A stretch of 8,527 bases of DNA from Desulfobacterales bacterium (GCA_030689795.1 JAUYEO010000255.1:1-8527); one strand, 5' to 3'; counted from the first letter of the stretch, positions 1 through 6,178 are shown. The notes: generated by a model from the letters alone, not told the origin. Numbers and translations: made by a program.

Positions 1-140
1 TTTTAAGTCACTTCGCTAAATCACAAGAACTCGGGCTAACGCCCTCAAACAGCTTGTGATTTTTAACGCTCAGTTCCTTAAAAATCTATTCCCCAAAAAT
101 CTCAAATCCGTTCGCATATGACTTTTTACGAGAGCATCAA
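1..140. mobile_element. MITE-like palindromic repeat, left copy (truncated by window edge)
   Basis: Bases 1-133 are the reverse complement of 2652-2784 with no gaps and three mismatches. The inner end, 120-140, is a terminal inverted repeat beginning GACTTTTTACG and ending CATCAA. The same end is found on the copies at 2645-2838 and 4248-4406. The centre holds a 10-bp hairpin stem (AAATCACAAG at 18-27, CTTGTGATTT at 53-62) enclosing a short GGGC/GCCC stem. No reading frame here looks real. By analogy with the right copy, the outer end should lie about 55 bases before the window. The element ends 45 bases before hemL, so hemL transcription must start within it or just after it, or read through it. 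I infer a non-autonomous mobile element; no transposase is visible. Confidence 0.75.
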
Positions 141-185
141 ATATAAGAATCATATTTTCAACGAACAATATATAAAGGATATAGT

Positions 186-1478
186 TTGAAAATGAAACGG
201 GAAATTTCTCACAGGCTGTTTGAAGAGGCAAAAAAACTGATTCCGGGCGGAGTCAACAGCCCGGTGCGTGCATGTAAATCTGTCGGATCCGAGCCGGTAT
301 TTATAGACCGGGCCGAGGGTTGCATGGTTTATGATGCGGACGGAAACGGTTATATTGATTATATCGGTTCCTGGGGGCCCATGATCCTCGGGCACAGGCA
401 TCCTGCCGTGGTTGAGGCAATAAATTCGGCTTTGAAAAAAGGAACCAGTTTCGGCGCTCCGACCGAACCTGAAATCAGGCTTGCGGAAATGATCATAGAA
501 GCCGTGCCTTCCGTTGAAATGGTTCGCATGGTCAATTCAGGGACAGAAGCCACAATGAGCGCGATCCGCCTTGCGCGGGGCTTTACAGGAAGGGATATGA
601 TTATCAAGTTCGACGGATGTTATCATGGGCATTCGGACTCTCTTCTTGTTGAAGCAGGATCGGGCGTGGCGACTCTCGGTATTCCCGGAAGTCCCGGAGT
701 TCCGGAATCTTTTGTCGCGGGCACGTTATCCCTTCCCTATAATGATATCAACAGTATTAAAGAGGCCATGGCAAAGCACGGCTCAAAAGTCGCATGTATT
801 ATTGTCGAACCTGTTGCCGGAAACATGGGCCTTGTGCTTCCTGCAGACGGATTTCTGGAGGCTTTGCGGGAGGTAACTGAAAAATACGGAAGTCTTCTCA
901 TATTTGATGAAGTAATGACGGGCTTCAGGGTGGCTTACGGAGGCGCGCAGTCACTGTATAAAATTATGCCTGATCTGACGTGCCTTGGAAAGATCATAGG
1001 CGGCGGCCTTCCCGTGGGAGCGTACGGCGGGAAGCGTGAAATAATGGAGCAGATCGCCCCCCAGGGGCCGGTCTACCAGGCCGGGACGTTGTCCGGCAAT
1101 CCCCTTGCAATGGCCGCAGGAATTGCAACTTTAACGGAGCTTAAGAAGCCGGGTTTTTATGACCTGCTGAACGACAGATCGGAAAAACTTTTATCCGGAC
1201 TCGCCGAAGCTGCGCGTAAGTCAGGTATAAAAGTTTCTTCAGCAAGAGCAGGTTCCATGCTCGGCATGTTTTTTACGGAAAGGAAGGTTATTGACTATAA
1301 AAGCGCAAAGACGAGCGATCTTAAAATGTTTTCCGCTTTTTACAGGGAGATGCTGAATGAGGGGATCTATCTTGCGCCTTCCCAGTTCGAGGCTCTTTTT
1401 GTATCTTCGGCTCACGGAGATGATCATATCATGCGCACAATTGAAGCAGCCTGGAAAGTAATGCAGAGGTTGAGGTGA
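186..1478 (+). CDS. hemL: Glutamate-1-semialdehyde 2,1-aminomutase
   Basis: PLP-dependent cytosolic enzyme that converts glutamate-1-semialdehyde to 5-aminolevulinate in the C5 route to haem, sirohaem and other tetrapyrroles. The 430-aa length matches the family (about 426 aa in E. coli). Visible motifs, numbered from the TTG start, are the N-terminal GGVNSPVRA (21-29), NSGTEA (117-122) for cofactor phosphate binding, YHGH (146-149), FDEVMTGFR with Asp241 for the pyridine nitrogen, and the Schiff-base Lys269 in LGKIIGGGLPVGAYGG. The start is ambiguous. AAGGA at 175-179 is 6 bases from TTG at 186 and 12 from ATG at 192, so TTG has the better spacing, but an ATG start would cost only two residues. 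The gene is followed by htpX after a repeat-filled gap of 169 bp. It has no haem-gene neighbours in view. Confidence 0.97.
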   Translation: MKMKREISHRLFEEAKKLIPGGVNSPVRACKSVGSEPVFIDRAEGCMVYDADGNGYIDYIGSWGPMILGHRHPAVVEAINSALKKGTSFGAPTEPEIRLAEMIIEAVPSVEMVRMVNSGTEATMSAIRLARGFTGRDMIIKFDGCYHGHSDSLLVEAGSGVATLGIPGSPGVPESFVAGTLSLPYNDINSIKEAMAKHGSKVACIIVEPVAGNMGLVLPADGFLEALREVTEKYGSLLIFDEVMTGFRVAYGGAQSLYKIMPDLTCLGKIIGGGLPVGAYGGKREIMEQIAPQGPVYQAGTLSGNPLAMAAGIATLTELKKPGFYDLLNDRSEKLLSGLAEAARKSGIKVSSARAGSMLGMFFTERKVIDYKSAKTSDLKMFSAFYREMLNEGIYLAPSQFEALFVSSAHGDDHIMRTIEAAWKVMQRLR

Positions 1479-1492
1479 CAGGCGTAAGGCAT

Positions 1493-1513
1493 TCCGCCAT
1501 AATGATTGGCGGA
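1493..1513 (+). terminator. Hairpin after hemL, possible weak terminator
   Basis: TCCGCCA (1493-1499) pairs perfectly with TGGCGGA (1507-1513) around a 7-base loop, 15 bases after the hemL stop. No T-run follows, so it is not a standard intrinsic terminator. It could instead protect the mRNA 3' end or simply be part of the surrounding repeats. Confidence 0.3.
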
Positions 1514-1522
1514 CCTTCGGGA

Positions 1523-1543
1523 GGCTTGAGGCGAAAGGCGAAA
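1523..1543. repeat. Three GGC-type 7-bp tandem units
   Basis: Three consecutive heptamers, GGCTTGA then GGCGAAA twice, stand at 1523-1543. A similar unit, GGCGTAA followed by GGC, is at 1481-1490, and its start is a multiple of seven away. The block leads into a different heptamer array after a 4-base interruption (1544-1547). It is not coding. Confidence 0.55.
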
Positions 1544-1547
1544 GAAC

Positions 1548-1638
1548 GTGAATCGTGGATCGTTAATCGAGTTACGAACAACGAACCACGAAGTACGAAG
1601 TACGATATTCGAAATTCGAAGTACGATGTACTATCAAC
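1548..1638. repeat. Degenerate 7-bp tandem array, 12 units plus one partial match
   Basis: From 1548 to 1631 the sequence divides without any indel into twelve 7-base units that each begin with G and end with C, giving a CG step every seven bases. Most fit GANNNAC or GANNNTC. GAAGTAC occurs at 1590, 1597 and 1618, and GAACAAC and GAACCAC are at 1576 and 1583. A thirteenth stretch (1632-1638, TATCAAC) keeps only the ending. G-N5-C reads the same on both strands. An open frame runs through here (1475-1687), but it is a repeat artefact overlapping htpX. The array stops just before the htpX ribosome binding site, so it forms the 5' leader if the two genes are co-transcribed. Confidence 0.8.
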
Positions 1639-1647
1639 GGAGGCAGT

Positions 1648-2571
1648 ATGGGGAATAATTTCAAAGCTACGATTTTACTTGCCGTAATGACGGCTTTTAT
1701 TGTCCTGGTCGGGCAGATGATGGGCGGCACAGGCGGAATGATAATCGCTCTTTTTCTCGCGGCGGGAATGAATTTTTTCAGCTACTGGTTTTCAGGCAAG
1801 ATTGTATTAAGGATGTATAAAGCGCAGGAGGTGACCCCTGATGAGACGCCTCAGGTATATGATATAGTCCGGAAACTTGCGGTGCGTGCCGGGCTCCCGA
1901 TGCCGAAAATTTACGTGATACCCGAAAAATCGCCCAATGCCTTTGCTACCGGAAGGAATCCTGAACATGCGGTTGTTGCGGTCACGGAAGGACTTCTTGA
2001 GCTGATGAACAGGGAAGAGATCGAAGGCGTTCTTGCCCACGAGCTCGCGCATATAAAAAACCGCGACATACTGATAGGTTCGATTGCCGCAACTCTTGCC
2101 GGGGCGATCATGGGGATTGCCAGCATGGCGCGGTGGTCGGCAATTTTCGGAGGAGCAAGAAGCGATGATGATGAGGGCGGAGGAGGCGTCATCGGCCTTA
2201 TTGTAATGTCCATTATAGCTCCTGTTGCTGCAATGCTGATCCAGATGGCTATTTCCCGGTCCAGAGAATATATGGCTGATGCAGCGGGAGCAGGCTTTGC
2301 AGGTAATCCGAAAGGACTCTCCGGTGCACTGGCCAAACTTGGAGCCTATTCCGGAAGGCTTCCAATGAAGGCCAACCCGTCGACAGCCCACATGTTTATT
2401 GTGAATCCGCTTTCCGGAAGAAGCCTGATGAGTCTTTTTTCGACCCATCCTCCTCTGGAAGAAAGAATAAGCCGACTCGGAGGTATCCGGACTGAAGAAA
2501 AGAATGATGATTCCGGAATCAACAGGGGCGAACAGGAGGCTAAATCTTTCTGGGACGGACTTTCCCGCTGA
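1648..2571 (+). CDS. htpX: HtpX-type membrane zinc metalloprotease (M48)
   Basis: Inner-membrane endopeptidase of the M48B family. In E. coli, HtpX cooperates with FtsH in degrading misfolded membrane proteins under stress. The 307-aa protein has two N-terminal membrane segments (about 5-25 and 27-50) and the zinc motif HELAH at 131-135 (His131, Glu132, His135) followed by IKNRD. Two further hydrophobic stretches (about 141-160 and 181-201) flank a Gly/Asp-rich loop. The third zinc ligand is Glu207 in SREYMADAAGA. A conserved FSTHPPLEERI block lies near the C-terminus. The ATG at 1648 is preceded by GGAGG at 1639-1643, only four bases away, which is close but acceptable. The family is usually near 290 aa, and the surplus here is a charged C-terminal tail. 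It may be co-transcribed with hemL, but the repeat array between them makes that uncertain. Confidence 0.95.
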   Translation: MGNNFKATILLAVMTAFIVLVGQMMGGTGGMIIALFLAAGMNFFSYWFSGKIVLRMYKAQEVTPDETPQVYDIVRKLAVRAGLPMPKIYVIPEKSPNAFATGRNPEHAVVAVTEGLLELMNREEIEGVLAHELAHIKNRDILIGSIAATLAGAIMGIASMARWSAIFGGARSDDDEGGGGVIGLIVMSIIAPVAAMLIQMAISRSREYMADAAGAGFAGNPKGLSGALAKLGAYSGRLPMKANPSTAHMFIVNPLSGRSLMSLFSTHPPLEERISRLGGIRTEEKNDDSGINRGEQEAKSFWDGLSR

Positions 2572-2624
2572 CAAAAGATTATATATTTTTTCTCTCCTTC
2601 GTGACCTCGTGGTAAAAATTATCC

Positions 2625-2662
2625 TTTTTACGACCTCATCAAGGTTGACGGTCTCGTAAAAA
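2625..2662. repeat. Head-to-head terminal repeats forming a palindrome
   Basis: The 18 bases 2625-2642 (TTTTTACGACC, ending CATCAA) face the reverse complement of 2645-2662, the inner end of the right-hand element, across a 2-base GG centre. The arms match at 14 of 18 positions. The left arm looks like an extra terminal repeat belonging to a second, eroded element upstream, in the 2572-2642 stretch after htpX. Transcribed, the palindrome would form a hairpin 54 bases after the htpX stop and could act as an RNA 3' end, although no clear T-run follows. Confidence 0.5.
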
Positions 2663-2838
2663 GTCATATGCGAACGGATTTGAGATTTTTGGGAAATAGA
2701 TTTTTAAAGAACTGAGCGTTAAAAATCACAAGCTGTTTGAGGGCGTTAGCCCGAGTTCTTGTGATTTAGCGAAGTGATTTAAAAATCCCCAAAAAACTCA
2801 TTAAGTGAGCATATTTCGACTTTTTACGGGACCATCAA
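2645..2838. mobile_element. MITE-like palindromic repeat, right copy (complete)
   Basis: Complete 194-bp element. Its ends (2645-2665 and 2818-2838) are inverted repeats matching at 19 of 21 positions, both containing the GACTTTTTACG core. Similarity continues inward on both arms (CCCCAAAAA, CTCA, GCATAT), so each arm is roughly 60 bases of imperfect palindrome around a 10-bp central stem (2723-2732 with 2758-2767). Positions 2652-2784 are inverted relative to 133-1 with three mismatches. The 11 bases ATCAAGGTTGA occur directly repeated at both ends (2638-2648 and 2834-2844), partly inside the element. Immediate flanks are GG on both sides, but no reliable target duplication is evident. No coding frame is present, and the element must be mobilised in trans if it is mobile at all. 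Confidence 0.75.
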
Positions 2839-2922
2839 GGTTGATTTATTACACTATTATGTCAAAAAATCGGATTAAATAAAAATAAATGCACACCACT
2901 ATATATTGGGGTCACATTTTGC

Positions 2923-2951
2923 TTGACATACAAGAAATGTTTGTTTATAGG
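2923..2951 (+). promoter_or_regulatory. Sigma-70-like promoter for the CNB-PilZ gene
   Basis: TTGACA (2923-2928), a 17-base spacer and TATAGG (2946-2951) give a perfect -35 and a 4/6 -10. Transcription would begin near 2958, leaving a leader of roughly 145 bases before the GTG start at 3105. The leader contains a small CAGTG/CACTG hairpin just after the start site and otherwise nothing I recognise. The rest of the 2845-3104 gap is AT-rich with no gene. Confidence 0.55.
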
Positions 2952-3104
2952 TTTTTCAGTAATGATTGCAGTGGCTCACTGTTCCATATTTCAATATTGT
3001 GATTCCAACATGTTATGATGCTGCTTAAGGGTCATTCCGGAAAGGAATTTTGAAAATTTTATGTAACGATACCGGAAATTGAAAATATTGAGGAGGAGCC
3101 GGCA

Positions 3105-4133
3105 GTGATCGATATTTCAAGCGATGAGGGGCTTGTTGACAAGTATATCAGCGAGAACAAAACTGAGCCTGCCGTCAAGTTGCTGTTTGACATAATAACA
3201 ATATGCGCAAAGGAAAAGAATTTTTCAAAGGCTGAATCTTTAAGGGAAAAGCTCATGGAAGTAGACCCGATGGCTCTGAGCGAAATCATAAGGTCTGCTG
3301 AAATAATAGAGGAGGAAAAAAGCGGATCTCTTGATAAAGCCCACATGGATATCTGGTCCGGACTTTATGGGAAACTGACTCCGGAAGAGTCAAATGCTCT
3401 TTTCTATTCGATGAAAGAGGTTGTTTATGACGCCAATGAACCTGTTTTCAAAAAGGGCGATCATAACTCGATGCTTTATTTCATAGACAAGGGCGAGCTG
3501 AAAATGGTGTATGAACAGCAAGGGAAAGTGATTCTTTTAAAAAAGCTTAAACCTGGAGATATAGCGGGACAGGATACTTTCTTTTCAATCAGCGTGTGCA
3601 CCACTTCCCTTTTGACGCTGTCCAAAGTAAAGATGAATTGCCTTGGAAAGGATGTGCTGGCCAGATGGAGCAAGGAGATTCCGACTCTTGAGCCGAAACT
3701 GAAGGACTATTCGCTGAAGATAGAGAGCGCTCATGACCTTTTGAAAAAAAAAGGAATGGATCGCAGGCTGGTAAACAGGCATAATCTTTCCGGCAAAGTG
3801 GCGGTCCAAATGATAAATGCTTCCGGAAATCCCGTGGGAAAAGCTTTCAGAGGAGAGCTTTCGGACATATCGGCAAGCGGAATATCTTTTTATATTAAAA
3901 CTTCGGACAGAAAGAATGCCAGCTTTTTACTCGGCAGAAACCTTAACCTGTTGTTTGCGGTTCCCGGTAATGCAGCGTTCGAAAAGATAACGCAAACCGG
4001 TACCGTAATCGGAGTGAGCTACCATCTTTTCAATGATTATATAATTCATTTGAAGTTCAGCATGGAATTGAGTTCGGTACTGGTTGCGGAGATTGAAAAG
4101 AGGGCAAACCCCGGCAGCAAGCGAAAGAACTGA
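3105..4133 (+). CDS. Cyclic-nucleotide-binding-like / PilZ domain protein
   Basis: A 342-aa soluble protein with three parts. Residues 1-85 are a charged, helical, TPR-like region. About 86-205 form a CRP-type cyclic-nucleotide-binding fold (FKKGD, LYFIDKGELKMVY, LKPGDIAG). About 218-335 form a PilZ domain with the c-di-GMP signature: RxxxR at Arg221-Arg225 and DISASG at 254-259. No DNA-binding helix-turn-helix follows the CNB fold, so it is unlikely to be a CRP-type transcription factor. At the places where E. coli CRP has the cAMP contacts Glu72 and Arg82, this protein has Gln156 and about Cys165, so cAMP binding is doubtful. The PilZ motif looks intact. GTG at 3105 follows AGGAGG (3091-3096) by 8 bases. 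It is probably transcribed alone. I infer a cytoplasmic c-di-GMP effector; target and output are unknown. Confidence 0.85.
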   Translation: MIDISSDEGLVDKYISENKTEPAVKLLFDIITICAKEKNFSKAESLREKLMEVDPMALSEIIRSAEIIEEEKSGSLDKAHMDIWSGLYGKLTPEESNALFYSMKEVVYDANEPVFKKGDHNSMLYFIDKGELKMVYEQQGKVILLKKLKPGDIAGQDTFFSISVCTTSLLTLSKVKMNCLGKDVLARWSKEIPTLEPKLKDYSLKIESAHDLLKKKGMDRRLVNRHNLSGKVAVQMINASGNPVGKAFRGELSDISASGISFYIKTSDRKNASFLLGRNLNLLFAVPGNAAFEKITQTGTVIGVSYHLFNDYIIHLKFSMELSSVLVAEIEKRANPGSKRKN

Positions 4134-4203
4134 TATCTTTGCCGCCTGCTGAGAGAAGCTGCGATACGTTGTAAATAAATATCGAAAATTGCTTAATTTA
4201 TTC

Positions 4204-4232
4204 TTGACACATAAATTATGTTGCTTTAGTTA
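4204..4232 (+). promoter_or_regulatory. Possible promoter upstream of ispD
   Basis: A perfect TTGACA lies at 4204-4209, but the -10 at 17-base spacing (TAGTTA, 4227-4232) is poor. If used, transcription would pass through the whole element at 4248-4406 and give ispD a structured leader of about 165 bases. Confidence 0.3.
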
Positions 4233-4317
4233 TTCGCCGAAATAAAATTGATGGACTTGTAAAAAGTCCATCAGCAGGCCGAGGGCGATTAAGCCCCGGC
4301 TTGGGGTGAGGGTGGAA

Positions 4318-4366
4318 CCGCTTGGATTTACTTCAAGCGGCGGGAGAGGGGAAGCCCTTTCCCGCC
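4318..4366. repeat. Two overlapping hairpins inside the ispD-proximal element
   Basis: Hairpin A pairs CCGCTTG (4318-4324) with CAAGCGG (4334-4340). Hairpin B pairs GGCGGGAGAGGG (4339-4350) with CCCTTTCCCGCC (4355-4366) around a GAAG loop, a 12-bp stem with one G-U pair. They share 4339-4340. Hairpin B is the stronger. Neither is followed by a T-run, so I do not call a terminator. Confidence 0.6.
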
Positions 4367-4395
4367 AAGTAAAAAATCGTTTTTTGACTTTTTAC

Positions 4396-4400
4396 GAAGG
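4396..4400 (+). promoter_or_regulatory. Ribosome binding site of ispD, inside the element's terminal repeat
   Basis: GAAGG ends six bases before the ATG at 4407. It lies within the right terminal repeat (4386-4406), at exactly the stretch where this copy departs from the GAGACC or GGGACC seen in the other copies. No other purine-rich site is nearby. Confidence 0.6.
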
Positions 4401-4406
4401 TATCTA

Positions 4407-5099
4407 ATGATGGTTTATGCAGTTATAGTGGCCGCGGGAAAAGGCGTTAGAATGAACTGTACGACCCGCAAGCAGTATCTTGAGCTTGAGGGAGTCCCTT
4501 TGCTTTCACTTACTCTTAAAGCATTTGATAAGTGCTCTTCAATCGATGAAATTATCCTCGTTGTTCCAGCCGGCGATATCGGCTTCTGCATTGAGAAAAT
4601 AATCAATCCCGCCGGTATACAAAAAAAAGTCACTCCTGTTGCAGGCGGTTTAAAAAGGCAGGATTCGGTCTATAACGGCCTTCTGGCTGTGGATGAAAAA
4701 AAAAGCACGGTTGTGATACACGACGGAGTCCGCCCATTTGTAAACCCTTCAAGCATTGAAGAATGCATACGAGAGGCTGTTTTGCACGGGGCATGCATCC
4801 TCGGACTGCCCGCATCCGACACATTAAAGCTTGCAGACGGTTCCGGATATATTGAAAAAACCCTTGAAAGAGATTCCGTATGGCTTGCCCAGACACCCCA
4901 GGCTTTTGACTACAGCCTTATAAAAAAAGCCCACGACTGCGCAAGAAAAGAAGGATTTAAAGGAACCGATGACGCATCTCTGGTGGAAAGGCTTGGAGAA
5001 AAAGTAAGAATAATAAGAGGAAGCATAAACAACATCAAGATTACCACATCTGAAGATCTTGTAGTAGCAGGATCGATACTTGGATCCGGCAAATTATAG
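4407..5099 (+). CDS. ispD: 2-C-methyl-D-erythritol 4-phosphate cytidylyltransferase
   Basis: Third step of the MEP isoprenoid pathway: CTP plus MEP gives CDP-ME and pyrophosphate, in the cytosol. The 230-aa length matches the family (236 aa in E. coli). Motifs seen are the nucleotide-binding VAAGKGVRM with Arg15, Lys22 in RKQY, HDGVRPF at 105-111 with Asp106 and Arg109, GTDDASLVE, and Lys211 in NIKITTSEDL. These correspond to the catalytic or binding residues known from E. coli (Arg20, Lys27, Asp106, Arg109, Lys213). A second ATG at 4410 is an equally possible start. ispF, which often adjoins ispD, is not in view. The gene converges on the minus-strand unit with an 8-bp gap. Its ribosome binding site appears to lie in the upstream repeat element. 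Confidence 0.96.
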   Translation: MMVYAVIVAAGKGVRMNCTTRKQYLELEGVPLLSLTLKAFDKCSSIDEIILVVPAGDIGFCIEKIINPAGIQKKVTPVAGGLKRQDSVYNGLLAVDEKKSTVVIHDGVRPFVNPSSIEECIREAVLHGACILGLPASDTLKLADGSGYIEKTLERDSVWLAQTPQAFDYSLIKKAHDCARKEGFKGTDDASLVERLGEKVRIIRGSINNIKITTSEDLVVAGSILGSGKL

Positions 5100-5107
5100 C
5101 GATTGTA

Positions 5108-6178
5108 TTACTCACTGCATCCCAGAAGAAATCTTTTGCCTCTGTCGGATTTTGTTATCCCTTTTGAGATCACAAGCTCTTTACCGATATTTATTCCGTC
5201 CTGAAGAACATTTCTGTCGCAGCTTGAGCCTTTTCTCGAAATAGTGACGGTATGCGGATACCTGTATTTTGCATATTCTTTCAGCAGGGGGTCATCAGTT
5301 TTTATCAGCCCATATACTGCATGAGTTTTGGTTCCGCTGTTTGATTTCAATTTTCCGGTAAAACCTCTTATTATGCCTGATGCAAAATCTGTCTTCCGGA
5401 AACGGTTCAGCAGGTTGTCCCTGTTGTATTCAACCCACCGGTTTTCAATGTAGCGCCTGATGAAGTCGTAGACATAAGAGGCTATAGATATGTTGTCGGG
5501 AGTCCCGCATAATTCAAGAACGCGCCCCATCTTCTCTTTTTCGATAACATATGCCGGAACCCAGATGGTCCAGACAAAATAATATTCCCTTATAAGCCGG
5601 GCAAGATCATATTCTTCCCGTGGATGTCTGAGCGCCGGAGTTCCGGCAAATACGCTTATGAAATTCCTGGCAGTGTTTTTAGAAAGGATATCGATATTGT
5701 ATTTTGCGGACAGTTCATGGGCCTTTCGCATGGCAGATTCAGCTTCATTCCGGTTACTGCTCTCGGCTAAAGCAAAAAGTTTCCTGATCCGCTGCATTAT
5801 TACAGAGTTTTCCACATCGGGGGTGTAGTCTTCGGAAGCCCTGTAATCAGCCCGTAAGAGATAGCAGGCTTTCCTGAATAAAGGGCCGTGCGGAGTTTCG
5901 GTTTGGGCGCCGAAAGCCTGTTCGGCAAGCTGATGAGCCATTTCATGAAGTAATATTCTCCTCACAGAATCCCAGTTGCCGGATAATGCAAATTCCCGGT
6001 TTATGCAGATCTCTTTTTTTTCGCCCGACCAGTATCCCAGCCTTCTTTTCATATCTTTCAGGCTGAACGCAGGTATCCGGATTAATTCGCGGTATTTTGA
6101 ATCAAGAAAGTAGAGGGCGTTTTCCCATTCGAAGGCAAGGCCGTGAAGGATTTTTCTTTCAAGCTCTGTTCTGATCAT
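5108..6178 (-). CDS. SprT-like zinc metalloprotease-domain / DUF2786 protein
   Basis: A 356-aa protein of unknown role. The N-terminal part resembles SprT-like zinc peptidases: HEMAH (His78, Glu79, His82) followed by HGPLF with His97 as the likely third zinc ligand. Residues about 127-165 match DUF2786 (IRKLFALAES, EAESAMRKAHELSAKYNI). The C-terminal half follows DUF2786 in many such proteins and has no function I can assign. No signal peptide or membrane segment is seen. I chose ATG at 6178 because it overlaps the preceding gene's stop as ATGA, suggesting translational coupling; ATG at 6190 is possible. The frame stays open another 70 codons upstream (to 6388), but that part is an out-of-frame shadow of the amidase gene. 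It is last in the minus-strand unit. Confidence 0.8.
   Translation of the reverse strand: MIRTELERKILHGLAFEWENALYFLDSKYRELIRIPAFSLKDMKRRLGYWSGEKKEICINREFALSGNWDSVRRILLHEMAHQLAEQAFGAQTETPHGPLFRKACYLLRADYRASEDYTPDVENSVIMQRIRKLFALAESSNRNEAESAMRKAHELSAKYNIDILSKNTARNFISVFAGTPALRHPREEYDLARLIREYYFVWTIWVPAYVIEKEKMGRVLELCGTPDNISIASYVYDFIRRYIENRWVEYNRDNLLNRFRKTDFASGIIRGFTGKLKSNSGTKTHAVYGLIKTDDPLLKEYAKYRYPHTVTISRKGSSCDRNVLQDGINIGKELVISKGITKSDRGKRFLLGCSE

Larger units (their letters stand above)
4248..4406. mobile_element. MITE-like element, divergent member, abutting ispD
   Basis: About 159 bp. The left end (4248-4268) and right end (4386-4406) are inverted repeats with the GACTTTTTAC core in common, matching at 15 of 21 positions. 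The left end also forms a perfect 10-bp hairpin, TGATGGACTT with AAGTCCATCA (4249-4273, 5-base loop). The interior differs from the copies flanking hemL-htpX. It is GC-rich and carries two overlapping hairpins plus CCCTC/GGGAG runs like those common in proteobacterial intergenic repeats. It holds no reading frame. The last base is directly followed by the ispD start codon. Confidence 0.65.

Noticed and set aside
1..140. Structured repeat considered as a riboswitch or small RNA upstream of hemL
   Set aside because: The same sequence occurs inverted at 2652-2784, not before a haem gene, so a mobile repeat explains it better.
1475..1687. 70-codon open frame overlapping the hemL stop and htpX start
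   Set aside because: Most of it is a translation of the 7-bp repeats, which yields a quasi-repetitive peptide, and it overlaps htpX in another frame.
1807..2667. 286-codon minus-strand open frame opposite htpX
   Set aside because: It lies antisense to a well-supported gene and its peptide resembles no family I recognise.
2998..3022. Possible CRP/FNR-like box (TTGTGA with a weak second half) in the CNB-PilZ leader
   Set aside because: The second half-site does not match, and the position is downstream of the predicted transcription start.
3061..3066. Start-stop mini-ORF (ATG TAA) in the leader of the CNB-PilZ gene
   Set aside because: There is no well-spaced ribosome binding site, and such a hexamer is expected by chance in AT-rich DNA.
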